From the NCBI RefSeq assembly GCF_007846095.1, contig NZ_VOEI01000001.1:62001-126000 (forward strand): a stretch of DNA of 64,000 bases, in the 5' to 3' direction. Of this stretch, positions 27,530-36,289 are shown in pieces. Under the pieces are notes generated by a model that was given only the letters and a program-made list of their open reading frames with translations, had not been told where the DNA came from and made no database searches. The stretch comes from Mucilaginibacter achroorhodeus (GTDB lineage Bacteria; Bacteroidota; Bacteroidia; Sphingobacteriales; Sphingobacteriaceae). Position numbers and translations under genes: made by a program. How positions within the stretch are numbered: the stretch's first letter is position 1; the number at the start of each line of letters is the position of its first letter.

Positions 27530-28087
27530 ATGCAGCCCTTATTTTTTGAAACACCCGCTAAATTAAGAGAATGGCTTGAGCAGCACGCAGAGACCGAAAA
27601 GGAACTGCTGGTGGGTTTCTACAAAACAGGCTCCGGCTTGCCCAGCATAACCTGGCCGCAATCTGTTGATGAAGCCTTGTGTTTCGGCTGGATAGATGGC
27701 GTGCGAAGATCCATAGATGATAAAAGCTATTCCATACGGTTTACGCCGCGTAAGCCCGGCAGTATATGGAGCGCTGTTAACATTAAAAAGATTGAAGAAC
27801 TTACCGACAAGGGGTTGATGAAACCGGCCGGAGTAGCAGCTTTTGAAAAGCGAAGGGAAGACCGCTCTGCAATTTACGCATTTGAAAACGAGGAGAAAAA
27901 ATTACTACCTGCTTATAAAAAGCTCTTTAAAGCCAATAAGGCCGCGTGGAAATTTTTTGAGGCCCAGGCACCATGGTATCGAAAGGTTTCTCTGCACAGG
28001 GTGATGAGCGCTAAGCAAGAAAAAACGCAACTGAGCCGTTTGCAAAAGCTAATAGAATACAGTGAAAAAGGTGAGCGGATGCCATAA
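27530..28087 (+). CDS. YdeI/OmpD-associated family protein
   Basis: A 185-residue cytoplasmic protein of the YdeI family. The signature ITWPQSVDEALCFGWIDG and the IRFTPRKPGSIWSAVNI segment identify it, and the lysine-rich C-terminus (RKVSLHRVMSAKQEKTQLSRL) is usual. Some relatives affect resistance to stress or bacteriocins, but the molecular role is not defined. A possible hairpin at 28104-28131 lies downstream, without a T run. Confidence 0.85.
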   Translation: MQPLFFETPAKLREWLEQHAETEKELLVGFYKTGSGLPSITWPQSVDEALCFGWIDGVRRSIDDKSYSIRFTPRKPGSIWSAVNIKKIEELTDKGLMKPAGVAAFEKRREDRSAIYAFENEEKKLLPAYKKLFKANKAAWKFFEAQAPWYRKVSLHRVMSAKQEKTQLSRLQKLIEYSEKGERMP

Positions 28088-28222
28088 GAAAAAAATACTG
28101 TTATCCCGGTTTGTTAGCTACCAAGCCGGGACCCACACCGTAAAAAACTAAACCTGTCATAGCCGTAATTTGTGTGTGATACCACCCTTTGGCCACGGGT
28201 GGCACGACAGTTTATCTTTATG

Positions 28223-28582
28223 CTAAACAAGCTTTCCGTTATCTATAGCCTGCTGCAAAACCGCTACTTTAAACTTTGGCTTGTAACAATAGCCAGTTAC
28301 CTTTTTAACCCATTTATGCTTGTAGCCGAACATGGCTTTTATCATACGCACCCTTGTTGAACCTTTCGGGTAACCGTATTTATACCAGCTGAACTTTGAC
28401 TTATCTACCTTGAAATGTTCTGCAAACTCCGAAAGAAAAAGATCTATCTCGATGTCGTAAATGTCGAGATCGAGATCCAGGCTGGTGTCGGCTTTTATCA
28501 TTGATGTATCAACCGGCACAACCTTGTACCTTCGGCAATAATCAACAATAAAATCCTTTAATTGAGGGGATAGATGGTTCAT
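28223..28582 (-). CDS. DUF1493-like small protein
   Basis: About 119 residues from the ATG at 28582 (MNHLSPQLKDF); the upstream frame begins with GTG. The pattern of an acidic DLDLDIYDIEIDLFLSEFAEHFKVDKSKFSWYKYGYP region matches DUF1493, a small family sometimes compared with acyl carrier-like proteins. There is no signal peptide. The C-terminal part is lysine/tyrosine-rich. Function is unknown. Confidence 0.65.
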   Translation of the reverse strand: MNHLSPQLKDFIVDYCRRYKVVPVDTSMIKADTSLDLDLDIYDIEIDLFLSEFAEHFKVDKSKFSWYKYGYPKGSTRVRMIKAMFGYKHKWVKKVTGYCYKPKFKVAVLQQAIDNGKLV

Positions 28583-28695
28583 ACAATGCCTTAATAGTTC
28601 TGATATAAAGGACACCGATATTTTACCGGCGTTGCATTTAAAGATAATAAATCATCGTAATTGCCTGCAAACGCCTTATTAAAATGGAGAGTAGC

Positions 28696-29205
28696 CTATA
28701 AAGACTTTTCCAGCTTGTACATCTCTAAAGGTTCTTTAGCTACGCCGTTATGCTCGGGTATGGTAAAGGAGATCACTTCGCCTGTTTTGGCGTAGCCACG
28801 CCTTTCATAAAAGGCAATCAATTCCTCGCGTTTGGTTATAACGGTCATAGTCATACAATTTAAACCATGTTCCCGGCCAAAATCTTCTGCGGCTTGCAGC
28901 AATTGTTTACCTAAACCCTTAGCCTGCAAAGTTGGTGATACGGTAAGCATACCGAGATAAAGCTTTTCGCCACGCTTTTGCAAAAACACACAACCGGTGA
29001 TTCTTCCATTGTCATCAGTATTTTTTAACATGGTAACAGCCGGGCCATTTAGTTCCTCGGTAAGGCTGCCGATGTCTGTGCGGGTTCCGTCAATCAGGTC
29101 TGCCTCAGTTGTCCAGCCTTGTTTGGCGCCTTCGCCGCGATAAGCAGAGTTTACCAGATCAACCAGTTCAGGAATATCAGAAGATTTTGCAGGAGTTATA
29201 GCCAT
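28696..29205 (-). CDS. GNAT family N-acetyltransferase
   Basis: A 169-residue GNAT enzyme. The acetyl-CoA site is in MLTVSPTLQAKGLGKQLLQAAEDFG, and the C-terminal ITKREELIAFYERRGYAKTGEV strand-helix is typical. The opening ITPAKSSDIPELVDLVNSAYRG is that of general amino-acid or small-molecule acetyltransferases. It lies 44 bp before the cupin gene on the same strand. Confidence 0.88.
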   Translation of the reverse strand: MAITPAKSSDIPELVDLVNSAYRGEGAKQGWTTEADLIDGTRTDIGSLTEELNGPAVTMLKNTDDNGRITGCVFLQKRGEKLYLGMLTVSPTLQAKGLGKQLLQAAEDFGREHGLNCMTMTVITKREELIAFYERRGYAKTGEVISFTIPEHNGVAKEPLEMYKLEKSL

Positions 29206-29249
29206 GCAGCAAATGTATCGAATAGCTCACAAATGTTAAAGTGCTGCGC

Positions 29250-29585
29250 TTACAGGTTTTTATAATCCTCGCGTACAGGGGTAAAAACATCTATCAGTTT
29301 ACAATCTGTAATGGCTAAGCCGCTATGCGGTGCATTTGATGGTATGACCGCAAACATACCCGGGTCAAGTATTTGTGCGGTACCGTTCACCGTTAGCTGA
29401 AATTTTCCTTCAATAACGAAAGATAGTTGCTCGTGCATGTGGTTATGTGTACCCAACGCACAGCCCGCCGCAACCTCTATAAAGTTGATAGTATTGCTAT
29501 CGGTGTGTATCAGTTTAGAGAAAAAGCCCGGAGCGATCTCTCTCGTAGTGATGTCTGCAAAATGCCTGAAAATGTCGTTATCCAT
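29250..29585 (-). CDS. Cupin-domain protein
   Basis: A 111-residue single-cupin protein with the metal-binding motif GTHNHMHEQLSFVIEGKFQL (two His plus Glu) and the second motif AVIPSNAPHSGLA. Such proteins may be small dioxygenases, isomerases or metal-dependent sensors; the substrate is unknown. It follows the metallophosphoesterase gene with a 6-bp gap, so the pair forms an operon. Confidence 0.88.
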   Translation of the reverse strand: MDNDIFRHFADITTREIAPGFFSKLIHTDSNTINFIEVAAGCALGTHNHMHEQLSFVIEGKFQLTVNGTAQILDPGMFAVIPSNAPHSGLAITDCKLIDVFTPVREDYKNL

Positions 29586-29591
29586 AGCCGG

Positions 29592-30842
29592 TTAAGCTCT
29601 TTTCTTTTTTAGTGTGATCACTGTTATCTCAGGCCAGATACCTAACCTGCCTGAAAAGGCCAGGAAGCCAAAGCCGCGGTTAACATACAAATGCCTGTTG
29701 TTTTGTTTGATAAGACCAGCCCAATCCAGGTAACGATATTGCACCGGGCTCCAGCGGAAACCTGCAGTTTCTACCCCAAACTGCGCACCGTGTGTATGGC
29801 CGGATAACGTTAGGTGAACATCAGTTTTATAATAACGTACCTTCTCCTCCCAATGGGTGGGATCGTGAGAGAGTAGTACTTTAAATGCTTTATCATCTAC
29901 GCCTTGCAGGGCTTTATCAAGATCTCCTTTTTGTATAAAGCCACGTCCCCAGTTTTGTACACCTATGAGTGATATTTTCTGGCCGTTCTTTTCCAGCTCA
30001 ACGTTCTCATCCAGTAAAAGGCGATAGCCCAACTCTGCGTGATGGCGCTTCAATTTTTCAAGATTATAGCGCTTTGCCTGTTCGCTCTCCCATTGTATGT
30101 AATCTCCATAATCATGGTTACCCAATATCGAAAATTGCCCGTATGGTGCTTTCAACTGCTTAAAATTATCAATATACTGCTCAATTTCCCAGGCAGCATT
30201 GTTAACCAGATCGCCGGTAAAGACAAACAGGTCAGATTTTTGAGCATTGGCCAGGTCTATGCCTTTTTGCATTGCCTCTACATTATCAAAACTGCCCGAG
30301 TGGATATCGGATAGTTGGGTGATGGTAAATCCGTCAAATGCCTCAGGCAATTCATCGTAGTAAATGGTATGCTTATGCACCTTATAATCGTATTTACCAC
30401 GTATCATGGCATAAAAGAAAGATGCAAATGGTATAGCTGCCAGCAATACCGCTATCTCACTTATAAACTTTCGCCGCTGCGGAAAATACGGCTCGCCTTG
30501 ATCATGCTTCCCAACTAATCCCGTTATAAAGCGCCCAAGATCGCCAAGTGACAATACTATACAAAACACCAATTTGGTAACGAAGAACGTAAGGAAAAGG
30601 CTTAACATCCACTCATGAAACGGCGTCATTCCTTTTGCAGAGTTAAAGCTGTTGATGCCAACCAGAAACACAACGGTGACGGCTACCGAGATAAGCAAAA
30701 AGCCCCATGGTAACGCTTGCCTGGCAAAGCGCGATTGCCAATCGGCAGTTAAGGTACGCAGGCCATTAAAAACGTACCAATCCATTAAGAACGCTATAGC
30801 CGATGTGATAAGGAAAAAATTGAATAAACCGCCTCTTTGCAT
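29592..30842 (-). CDS. Membrane-anchored metallophosphoesterase (YkuE-like)
   Basis: A 416-residue protein with four N-terminal membrane helices (about 6-24, 46-63, 79-100 and 128-146) and a calcineurin-like phosphoesterase domain. Metal ligands are visible in LSDIHSG (D179, H181), FTGDLV (D211), GNHDYG (N242, H243) and SGHTHG near residue 350. Relatives hydrolyse UDP-2,3-diacylglucosamine or other phosphoesters at the membrane. The cupin gene follows after 6 bp. Confidence 0.9.
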   Translation of the reverse strand: MQRGGLFNFFLITSAIAFLMDWYVFNGLRTLTADWQSRFARQALPWGFLLISVAVTVVFLVGINSFNSAKGMTPFHEWMLSLFLTFFVTKLVFCIVLSLGDLGRFITGLVGKHDQGEPYFPQRRKFISEIAVLLAAIPFASFFYAMIRGKYDYKVHKHTIYYDELPEAFDGFTITQLSDIHSGSFDNVEAMQKGIDLANAQKSDLFVFTGDLVNNAAWEIEQYIDNFKQLKAPYGQFSILGNHDYGDYIQWESEQAKRYNLEKLKRHHAELGYRLLLDENVELEKNGQKISLIGVQNWGRGFIQKGDLDKALQGVDDKAFKVLLSHDPTHWEEKVRYYKTDVHLTLSGHTHGAQFGVETAGFRWSPVQYRYLDWAGLIKQNNRHLYVNRGFGFLAFSGRLGIWPEITVITLKKKRA

Positions 30843-30967
30843 AAAATTAGATAGCTTAAGATTGCAAGATATAAAAGGATAGGTAATTGATTTGTAAAAA
30901 CACCTGTTACGTTTTGCGTTAACAATAACCTTAAGAAGGAGGCATTGTTTGATAACCGGCTTAAAAC

Positions 30968-31002
30968 AAAAGCTCCCGTTGCATTTCGCAGCGGGAGCTT
31001 TT
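30968..31002 (-). terminator. Terminator of the His/Arg/Tyr-rich protein gene
   Basis: A 15-bp stem with one G-U pair (30968-30982 with 30988-31002) and a 5-nt loop, just after the stop at 31007. A-rich sequence on its left gives a U-rich tail on the minus strand. Confidence 0.8.
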
Positions 31003-31006
31003 ATTA

Positions 31007-31291
31007 TTAATATCGCCTTACATGTATCGGGCCACGGGCGCGGTAATGATGATGGTAATATGATCGCCTCGGTGCAAAAACCGGGCGGTAATAACGGCGG
31101 TGGTAACGGCGCTCTACCACTACTACACGGCGTGGCGGGCGGTGATATACAGGGCGGTTAACATAAACCGGCTGCTCATAAACCACAGGCGCCGGCGTAC
31201 CTATTTGTGCCGAAATTGACACCTGTGCATCCGCAGTACTAAAACTAAATAGTGCTATTGCCGCAACGGCGACCATCTTTAAGTATTTCAT
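31007..31291 (-). CDS. Small secreted Tyr/Arg/His-rich protein
   Basis: A 94-residue protein with a clear signal peptide (to about residue 22, TADAQ). The mature part is strongly basic and aromatic, with repeated RRYHRRYYRP- and YYHHHYRAR-like clusters and proline-rich segments. Such low-complexity proteins are common in Sphingobacteriaceae and have no known function. The next upstream gene encodes a short lipoprotein with similar Tyr/Arg/His composition. Confidence 0.75.
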   Translation of the reverse strand: MKYLKMVAVAAIALFSFSTADAQVSISAQIGTPAPVVYEQPVYVNRPVYHRPPRRVVVVERRYHRRYYRPVFAPRRSYYHHHYRARGPIHVRRY

Positions 31292-31332
31292 AATTGTTTC
31301 GTATTTAGGGTTGATAGAATGTACTTGTTAGA

Positions 31333-31497
31333 TTAATAGTTACGATAGTAGCCGTGGTCGCGATAATAACGGTCGTGATACCTGTCATAATGATACCTGC
31401 CGTAACGACGGTTATTATAATTGTCTACTGTACAACTTGAGAATAATGCGGTACCTAACACCAGTACGGCCATTATTTTTATGATGCTCTTTTTCAT
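31333..31497 (-). CDS. Short lipoprotein, Tyr/Arg/His-rich
   Basis: About 54 residues from the ATG at 31497 (MKKSIIKIMA); the upstream frame begins with GTG. The lipobox GTALFSSC predicts a lipidated cysteine near residue 22, followed by a tail with YGRYHYDRYHDRYYRDHG. It pairs with the neighbouring secreted protein of similar composition, 41 bp downstream. Function is unknown. Confidence 0.65.
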   Translation of the reverse strand: MKKSIIKIMAVLVLGTALFSSCTVDNYNNRRYGRYHYDRYHDRYYRDHGYYRNY

Positions 31498-31629
31498 TTT
31501 TAATATCTCCTTCACTTTGCTTTTTAATAGCGCATTGTTTAAATATTAAACTGCGCAAAGCTTTCCAAGTTTAATGCCGCAGGGCTCGCATAACTAACTT
31601 GTTACAATCAAATGAAGATATGCCAATGA

Positions 31630-32280
31630 TCAGGATTGTCTTTTCCGCCCTGTAATTCGCTGTGCTATAAAGGCGTACAGCATACAAAACAACCAAAAAA
31701 CAACAACCAAAACGGCGATATTGAGTGCAACCTGCGGGTACCCAAATTTACCGGCGTCCAAAAAGAAGTAAGGGTATTTGGTTGTTAAAGCACCACGAAC
31801 AAGAATATAGATGATGTAAAAAAGCGGATAAATAAGCCAGCTGAACGTGCCCCTATAAGTGATACCTGCTTTAGGAGATATAGCAGCCCAAAAGATGAGA
31901 TACAAGACCGGGTTTACCACATGCAGTAGTTCATCTGCCACACGCGCCCATCCAACAGGATGAAAGGTAGATCGCAAAACAAGATTATATACAAGCGATA
32001 CAATTGTTATACAAACCGCAACGGCACTCAGCACTCCCGCACGGGTAAACCATTTACCATTAAAGCCTGACAACGCAACACAGCCGGTGCACAATGCAAC
32101 CAATAAATTGCTTTGTATGGTAAAATAGCTAAAGTACTCTAACAGGAAGCCACCCAATGTACGCTCTCTGTCTGCATAGCCAGGTAGGGACATGCTTAGC
32201 TGAAGTACAATAGCTGCAATGCACAACAATGATATAATAGCGCAAAATGCGCGCGTACCGGAACTTATCTGCTTTAACAT
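31630..32280 (-). CDS. Pr6Pr family membrane protein
   Basis: A 216-residue protein with about six hydrophobic helices. The conserved elements FSYFTIQSNLLVAL, LLHVVNPVLYLIFW and FSWLIYPLFYIIYILVRG are typical of Pr6Pr/FAR-17a-like membrane proteins. Function in bacteria is unknown. Confidence 0.85.
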   Translation of the reverse strand: MLKQISSGTRAFCAIISLLCIAAIVLQLSMSLPGYADRERTLGGFLLEYFSYFTIQSNLLVALCTGCVALSGFNGKWFTRAGVLSAVAVCITIVSLVYNLVLRSTFHPVGWARVADELLHVVNPVLYLIFWAAISPKAGITYRGTFSWLIYPLFYIIYILVRGALTTKYPYFFLDAGKFGYPQVALNIAVLVVVFWLFCMLYAFIAQRITGRKRQS

Positions 32281-32394
32281 AAAGCTTTAACCAAAATGCC
32301 GTAAAAATGATTGTAAGTATAATTGTTACACATAATTTTTCTACAAGCTGATCCCTATACAATTACTAACGTATATTTACACAAACCAATAACC

Positions 32395-32847
32395 ATGCGT
32401 ATTTCTCTACCCAAATTACTGGCCGGTGTAGCCGTTTGTATGTTCATGTTTGTTTGCCCTGCTGCGAAAGCACAGGCAACGTTTAATCATATAGCCCTTT
32501 GCTCAAAAGATCTGAAAAAGAGCAACGAGTTTTATACCACCGTTTTAAATCTCAAAATTATCCCGAATCCATTTAAGGATACCGTGCATACCTGGTACAG
32601 CATTGCACCCAATATTGCCATGCACGTAATACAAAGCAATTGCGCAACTACTAAGGTTATAGCAGATCATATTTGTTTCAGCGTATCATCGGTACCCAAA
32701 TTTGCTGAGATGCTCAAAGCAAAAAACATTTCCTATTGCAACTGGAAACAAGTGCCGGGCCAGATAGAACATCGTATTGATGGCGTGTCTCAGCTTTACA
32801 TCCAGGATCCGGACGGCTACTGGATCGAGATAAATGACGCTAAATAG
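32395..32847 (+). CDS. Exported VOC (glyoxalase-like) protein
   Basis: About 150 residues from the ATG at 32395 (MRISLPKLLA). A signal peptide ends near PAAKAQA, unusual for VOC proteins, which are mostly cytosolic. The domain is complete: FNHIALCSKDLKKSNEFYTTVL opens it, with ADHICFSVSSVPKF and the QLYIQDPDGYWIEI end. H and E residues for a metal site are present in NHIAL and WIEI. Substrate unknown; an exported metal-dependent lyase or dioxygenase is possible. Confidence 0.85.
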   Translation: MRISLPKLLAGVAVCMFMFVCPAAKAQATFNHIALCSKDLKKSNEFYTTVLNLKIIPNPFKDTVHTWYSIAPNIAMHVIQSNCATTKVIADHICFSVSSVPKFAEMLKAKNISYCNWKQVPGQIEHRIDGVSQLYIQDPDGYWIEINDAK

Positions 32848-32956
32848 CATACTGCTTTAATTCTAACAGTTTCATCAGGCAACAATTTCGCCCGCAAACC
32901 TTATTATTATATTTTAACAGACGTGTTATGATATAACGAATTTGCGCGTCTCGTGG

Positions 32957-33172
32957 ATGAAATTATGCCAGATGAAGGGGTTTATCAACATACCTGTAAC
33001 TTTCTGTTGCAAAAACTGCAAGCAATGCGGCGCAAGGCCCATAGTTGCATGGGTTGATACCATAAGGTACGTTGTAAAATGCCCTGTCGATAACTCTCAT
33101 TACCAGACTAAGCCGGGTATTATTGATATAGATGATTGGAATTTCCACAACTCATCTTTATATGGTGATTAA
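32957..33172 (+). CDS. Putative small zinc-ribbon protein
   Basis: About 71 residues from the ATG at 32957; ATG at 32972 is an alternative, and a TTG at 32942 extends the frame. It holds clustered cysteines (TFCCKNCKQCGARPI) and a later KCPVDNSHYQTK, which could form a zinc ribbon, and a C-terminal IIDIDDWN. The protein-like composition and spacing support a real gene, but I recognise no family. Confidence 0.5.
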   Translation: MKLCQMKGFINIPVTFCCKNCKQCGARPIVAWVDTIRYVVKCPVDNSHYQTKPGIIDIDDWNFHNSSLYGD

Positions 33173-33257
33173 CAGCTAATTCTCTAATTAGTTGCCACTG
33201 GCTTTAAACCATACGCGCCACTCATGGTCACACAAACAGAAATAACAACCTGTTACC

Positions 33258-33410
33258 ATGAAAAAAGCAATTGACACTATACTCACCGATATAAACAACG
33301 TATTTGTAAAAGGCGATTCAAACAAAGTAGAGCAGGCAAGAATGTTCTTGCTGCTGGCTTTACCTGTCATGTCGTTATTGTACATATTTGGTCAGTTTCC
33401 TATTTATTGA
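33258..33410 (+). CDS. Putative 50-residue membrane peptide
   Basis: A short frame (ATG 33258, stop TGA 33408-33410) encoding MKKAIDTILTDINNVF, a charged middle, and a C-terminal hydrophobic helix MFLLLALPVMSLLYIFG. It fills a 285-bp gap between the zinc-ribbon gene and the HAD gene in the same direction. The amphipathic-then-hydrophobic layout suggests a small membrane protein, but no homology is claimed. Confidence 0.45.
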   Translation: MKKAIDTILTDINNVFVKGDSNKVEQARMFLLLALPVMSLLYIFGQFPIY

Positions 33411-33432
33411 TCGGGTGCACTCAAAATAATTC

Positions 33433-33440
33433 TATTTTTG
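33433..33440 (+). promoter_or_regulatory. Candidate -7 element TATTTTTG for the HAD gene
   Basis: TATTTTTG matches the Bacteroidota -7 consensus TAnnTTTG and lies 16 bp upstream of the HAD start. No clear -33 TTTG was found at the expected distance. Confidence 0.35.
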
Positions 33441-33455
33441 CGGCACAAACCCGAT

Positions 33456-34100
33456 ATGGAAAACTTAAAAGGAAAATTCGACAGCATTATATTTGATCTG
33501 GATGGCACACTTTGGGACAGTACAGAAACCATCAGTCGTGCATGGCAAACGGCCCTGGACCGGGCTCCTTTTATGGCAGGCGAGGTGATGAGCCGTGAGC
33601 GGGTAAGATCTATCACCGGGATGACCTACGATGCCATTTTCCAAAAGTTATTCCCATCGCTTAGCGTTGAACAACGCAGCCAGGTACAACAACTTTGCTC
33701 AGTTGCCGAGTTGGATATCCTGCACAAACAAGGCGGCGAGCTTTATCCAAACCTTGCGGATACGTTAACTTACTTAGGCCAATTATACAAGCTTTATATT
33801 GTAAGTAACTGCCAGAGCGGCTATATCGAATTGTTTTTAGATCTGCATAACATGCACCCGCATTTTCTTGCCCATCAATGTTTTGGCACCAAAGGAAACC
33901 CTAAGGCAGATAACATAAAAGACATTGTGAATGATCATAACCTGCAAGCACCTGTTTATATAGGTGATACTATGGGCGATTATGACGCTGCTGCAAAAGC
34001 CGGCGTTCCCTTCATTTTTGCGGCCTATGGTTTTGGGGCCGTTGAAACAGGTATGGTTGCAACTATCAACAAATTTGAGGAACTAAAAGAAATATTATAA
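33456..34100 (+). CDS. HAD-family hydrolase (phosphatase, PGPase-like)
   Basis: About 214 residues from the ATG at 33456; the upstream frame begins with TTG. Motif I FDLDGTLWDS gives nucleophile D14 and D16. Motif II VSNCQSGY, the lysine in KGNPKADNI, and the acidic motif YIGDTMGDYDAA follow. The cap and length suggest a phosphoglycolate phosphatase-like member, but the substrate is uncertain. Confidence 0.85.
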   Translation: MENLKGKFDSIIFDLDGTLWDSTETISRAWQTALDRAPFMAGEVMSRERVRSITGMTYDAIFQKLFPSLSVEQRSQVQQLCSVAELDILHKQGGELYPNLADTLTYLGQLYKLYIVSNCQSGYIELFLDLHNMHPHFLAHQCFGTKGNPKADNIKDIVNDHNLQAPVYIGDTMGDYDAAAKAGVPFIFAAYGFGAVETGMVATINKFEELKEIL

Positions 34101-34153
34101 TCAAACTTTTAGGCAATAAGTAGGGTTTAAAATTTAAACTACTGTTGCTAAAA

Positions 34154-34813
34154 ATGAATATTTCTAAATTCTTGCATTCGTGCCTGGTGTTTGAAGATAA
34201 GGGGTATAAGATCTTATTCGACCCCGGTAAGTTTACTTTTGCAGAGGGATTAATTAAACCGGATAGCTTTGCTGATGTTAATGCGATAATCATCACTCAT
34301 ATTCACCCCGATCATCTTGATGTAGATAACCTTAAAAAGATAGTTGCGAGCAGCCAAGCCCGCGTTTACACCAATGATGAAGTGGGCGAAGCATTGGCGA
34401 AAGAAGATATACCCTTCAACATCATCAAAGAAGGCACATTTGACCTGGGGCCGTTTAAATTACATGCCTTCCCCGTGCAACACGAACCATTGCTGGATAA
34501 CTCGATACCTCAAATGACCGGCTTTATCATCAACGATAAAGTTTTGCACCCGGTTGATTCAATGGAGACTAAACTCACCGAATTCAGAGATATTGAAGTA
34601 CTTATCATGGTTACCATGTCCCCCTTTGCCAACGAACTGCGTATAGCAGGCTTTGCAGACCGAGTGAGGCCTAAAAGGATACTGCCTGTACACGATGGCT
34701 ACGCTAAAGAATTCTTTCTGAAGCAGCGTTATGAAAACTACAGAAAACATTTTGAGAGATCAGGTATTGAGTTTCACCAGATCATTGAGATAGGCGATGG
34801 CATAAGCGTTTGA
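34154..34813 (+). CDS. MBL-fold metallohydrolase
   Basis: About 219 residues from the ATG at 34154. The metal site HIHPDHLD (H49, H51, D53, H54), PVQHEP and the later PVHDGY are present. This resembles UlaG-like or YycJ-like small beta-lactamase-fold hydrolases. It follows the HAD gene by 53 bp on the same strand. The substrate is unknown. Confidence 0.88.
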   Translation: MNISKFLHSCLVFEDKGYKILFDPGKFTFAEGLIKPDSFADVNAIIITHIHPDHLDVDNLKKIVASSQARVYTNDEVGEALAKEDIPFNIIKEGTFDLGPFKLHAFPVQHEPLLDNSIPQMTGFIINDKVLHPVDSMETKLTEFRDIEVLIMVTMSPFANELRIAGFADRVRPKRILPVHDGYAKEFFLKQRYENYRKHFERSGIEFHQIIEIGDGISV

Positions 34814-34861
34814 CATATTCTAAGCACTTTTAGCAATCTCTGGTTAACTAATCTCCGATCA

Positions 34862-36061
34862 CTAAACAACCTTATCTTCTTTATCGAAATTCTCCATTAC
34901 CAATACGGCAGCACCTATCAGCTCGGCATCAAAGCCTAATGAAGAAATTAAAAGCTCCGTGCCGGATGATAGTCTTGGGATACAATATTTGTGCAAAGCC
35001 TGTTGTATTGGAGCCATCAGGATCTTACCAACCTTTGCTCCCCGGCCGCTCAACACAATATTAGCAGGGTTCATGATATGGATCAGTATAGCCAGCGCCT
35101 TGCCAATTTTATAACCGGCTTCGGTAAGCAACTCAATGGCAAATTGGTCGCCTTGATTAGCGGCTTCCATTAAAGCATCCCCTATCAGTTTCGATTGGCC
35201 ATCCTGCAACTGCAGACTGGTAACCCGGCCCTTCTTTATCCCCTTTTCAGCCTTCTTTGCCACAACCAGCATCGATGCTTCCGCCTCCAGGCAGCCACGT
35301 TTGCCACATACACAAAGCTCGCCATCGTCAGATAACGGTATATGACTTAACTCGCCTGCAAAGCCGTTGTAGCCTCTGAATATTTTGCCATCGATGATCA
35401 TGCCTAAACCTATACCCCAGCCCAGGTTTATTACCATCACCTCTTGCTGAGAGCGGGCAATACCAAACTTTTGCTCGGCCAGTGCAATTAAGCTCGAGTC
35501 GTTATCTATGTAAGTAGTGATGCCTGTAGCGCGCTCTATGTATTTGCTCAGGCTTTCGCCGCCGGCATCAAGGTAGGTATAGTTGATACCTTCAATGGCG
35601 TTGATAAAGCCGGGCATGCCTATGCCTATACCTGCAATTTTATCTTTAGCTACACCGGTTTGAGCTATATATTTTTTTAGGTGGTTTATCAGTTGGGAAA
35701 GTGCTTCATCATTATTATGAAGCTTTAACTCAACCGTAGCCATATCGGCAATTGGGCTGTTGTTGAGATCAAGCATTTGTATCCTTGCCGATAGCTGGTC
35801 CATCGCTACGGCTAATATGAACATAGCATTGGCATTGATAGCGTACATCAGCGGGCGGCGTCCACCGCTTGATGGCGCATAACCCTGTTCAACCACAAAG
35901 CCCTCTTTTATCAATTCATTGATTGCCTTGGCTATAGACGGGATACTTTTATCAAAAAGCTGGCTTAAACCGGCACAAGACATTGCTTTATCAAAATACA
36001 ACCTTTTAATGATCATATTTTTTAGCCAGCTACTTTTAACACCGGTACTCTTAACTTCCAT
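34862..36061 (-). CDS. ROK family transcriptional regulator
   Basis: About 399 residues from the ATG at 36061 (MEVKSTGVKSS). The N-terminal winged helix (LYFDKAMSCAGLSQLFDKSIPSIAKAINELIKEGFV...GGRRP) is NagC/Mlc-like. The ROK domain has IGIGMPG, DNDSSLIALAEQKFG, NLGWGIGLGMI, and the zinc motif CVCGKRGCLE. It lacks a clear kinase-only layout, so it is a sugar-responsive repressor or activator. It is divergent from the TonB receptor at 36290. A 16-bp palindrome at 36085-36100 lies just upstream of its start, supporting this start over the earlier ATG and TTG codons. Confidence 0.9.
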   Translation of the reverse strand: MEVKSTGVKSSWLKNMIIKRLYFDKAMSCAGLSQLFDKSIPSIAKAINELIKEGFVVEQGYAPSSGGRRPLMYAINANAMFILAVAMDQLSARIQMLDLNNSPIADMATVELKLHNNDEALSQLINHLKKYIAQTGVAKDKIAGIGIGMPGFINAIEGINYTYLDAGGESLSKYIERATGITTYIDNDSSLIALAEQKFGIARSQQEVMVINLGWGIGLGMIIDGKIFRGYNGFAGELSHIPLSDDGELCVCGKRGCLEAEASMLVVAKKAEKGIKKGRVTSLQLQDGQSKLIGDALMEAANQGDQFAIELLTEAGYKIGKALAILIHIMNPANIVLSGRGAKVGKILMAPIQQALHKYCIPRLSSGTELLISSLGFDAELIGAAVLVMENFDKEDKVV

Positions 36062-36084
36062 GGGATAATTCGTATACTTTAAAT

Positions 36085-36100
36085 AGTTTCTGTAGAAACT
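36085..36100. promoter_or_regulatory. Palindrome AGTTTC-TGTA-GAAACT, candidate ROK operator
   Basis: A perfect 6-bp inverted repeat with a 4-nt centre, 24 bp upstream of the ROK gene start and 190 bp upstream of the TonB receptor. A further hairpin (AAAGTCACC with GGTGGCTTT, 36173-36197) lies nearer the receptor. Autoregulation is inferred. Confidence 0.4.
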
Positions 36101-36289
36101 GCTGTTTAAAATTAGCATTTTTTCAGAACACAGCAATAAGTGATAAAACTTTTTAAATTATGCAAAAAAGCAAAAGTCACCCTTGGTAGGTGGCTTTATA
36201 GTGATGGAAGATGTCTAATTTGACAACAAGTTTTGGCATTTCCACATTAAAGGGACATTTCTTTATCTTCGCCGCTTTACTGGATCTTC

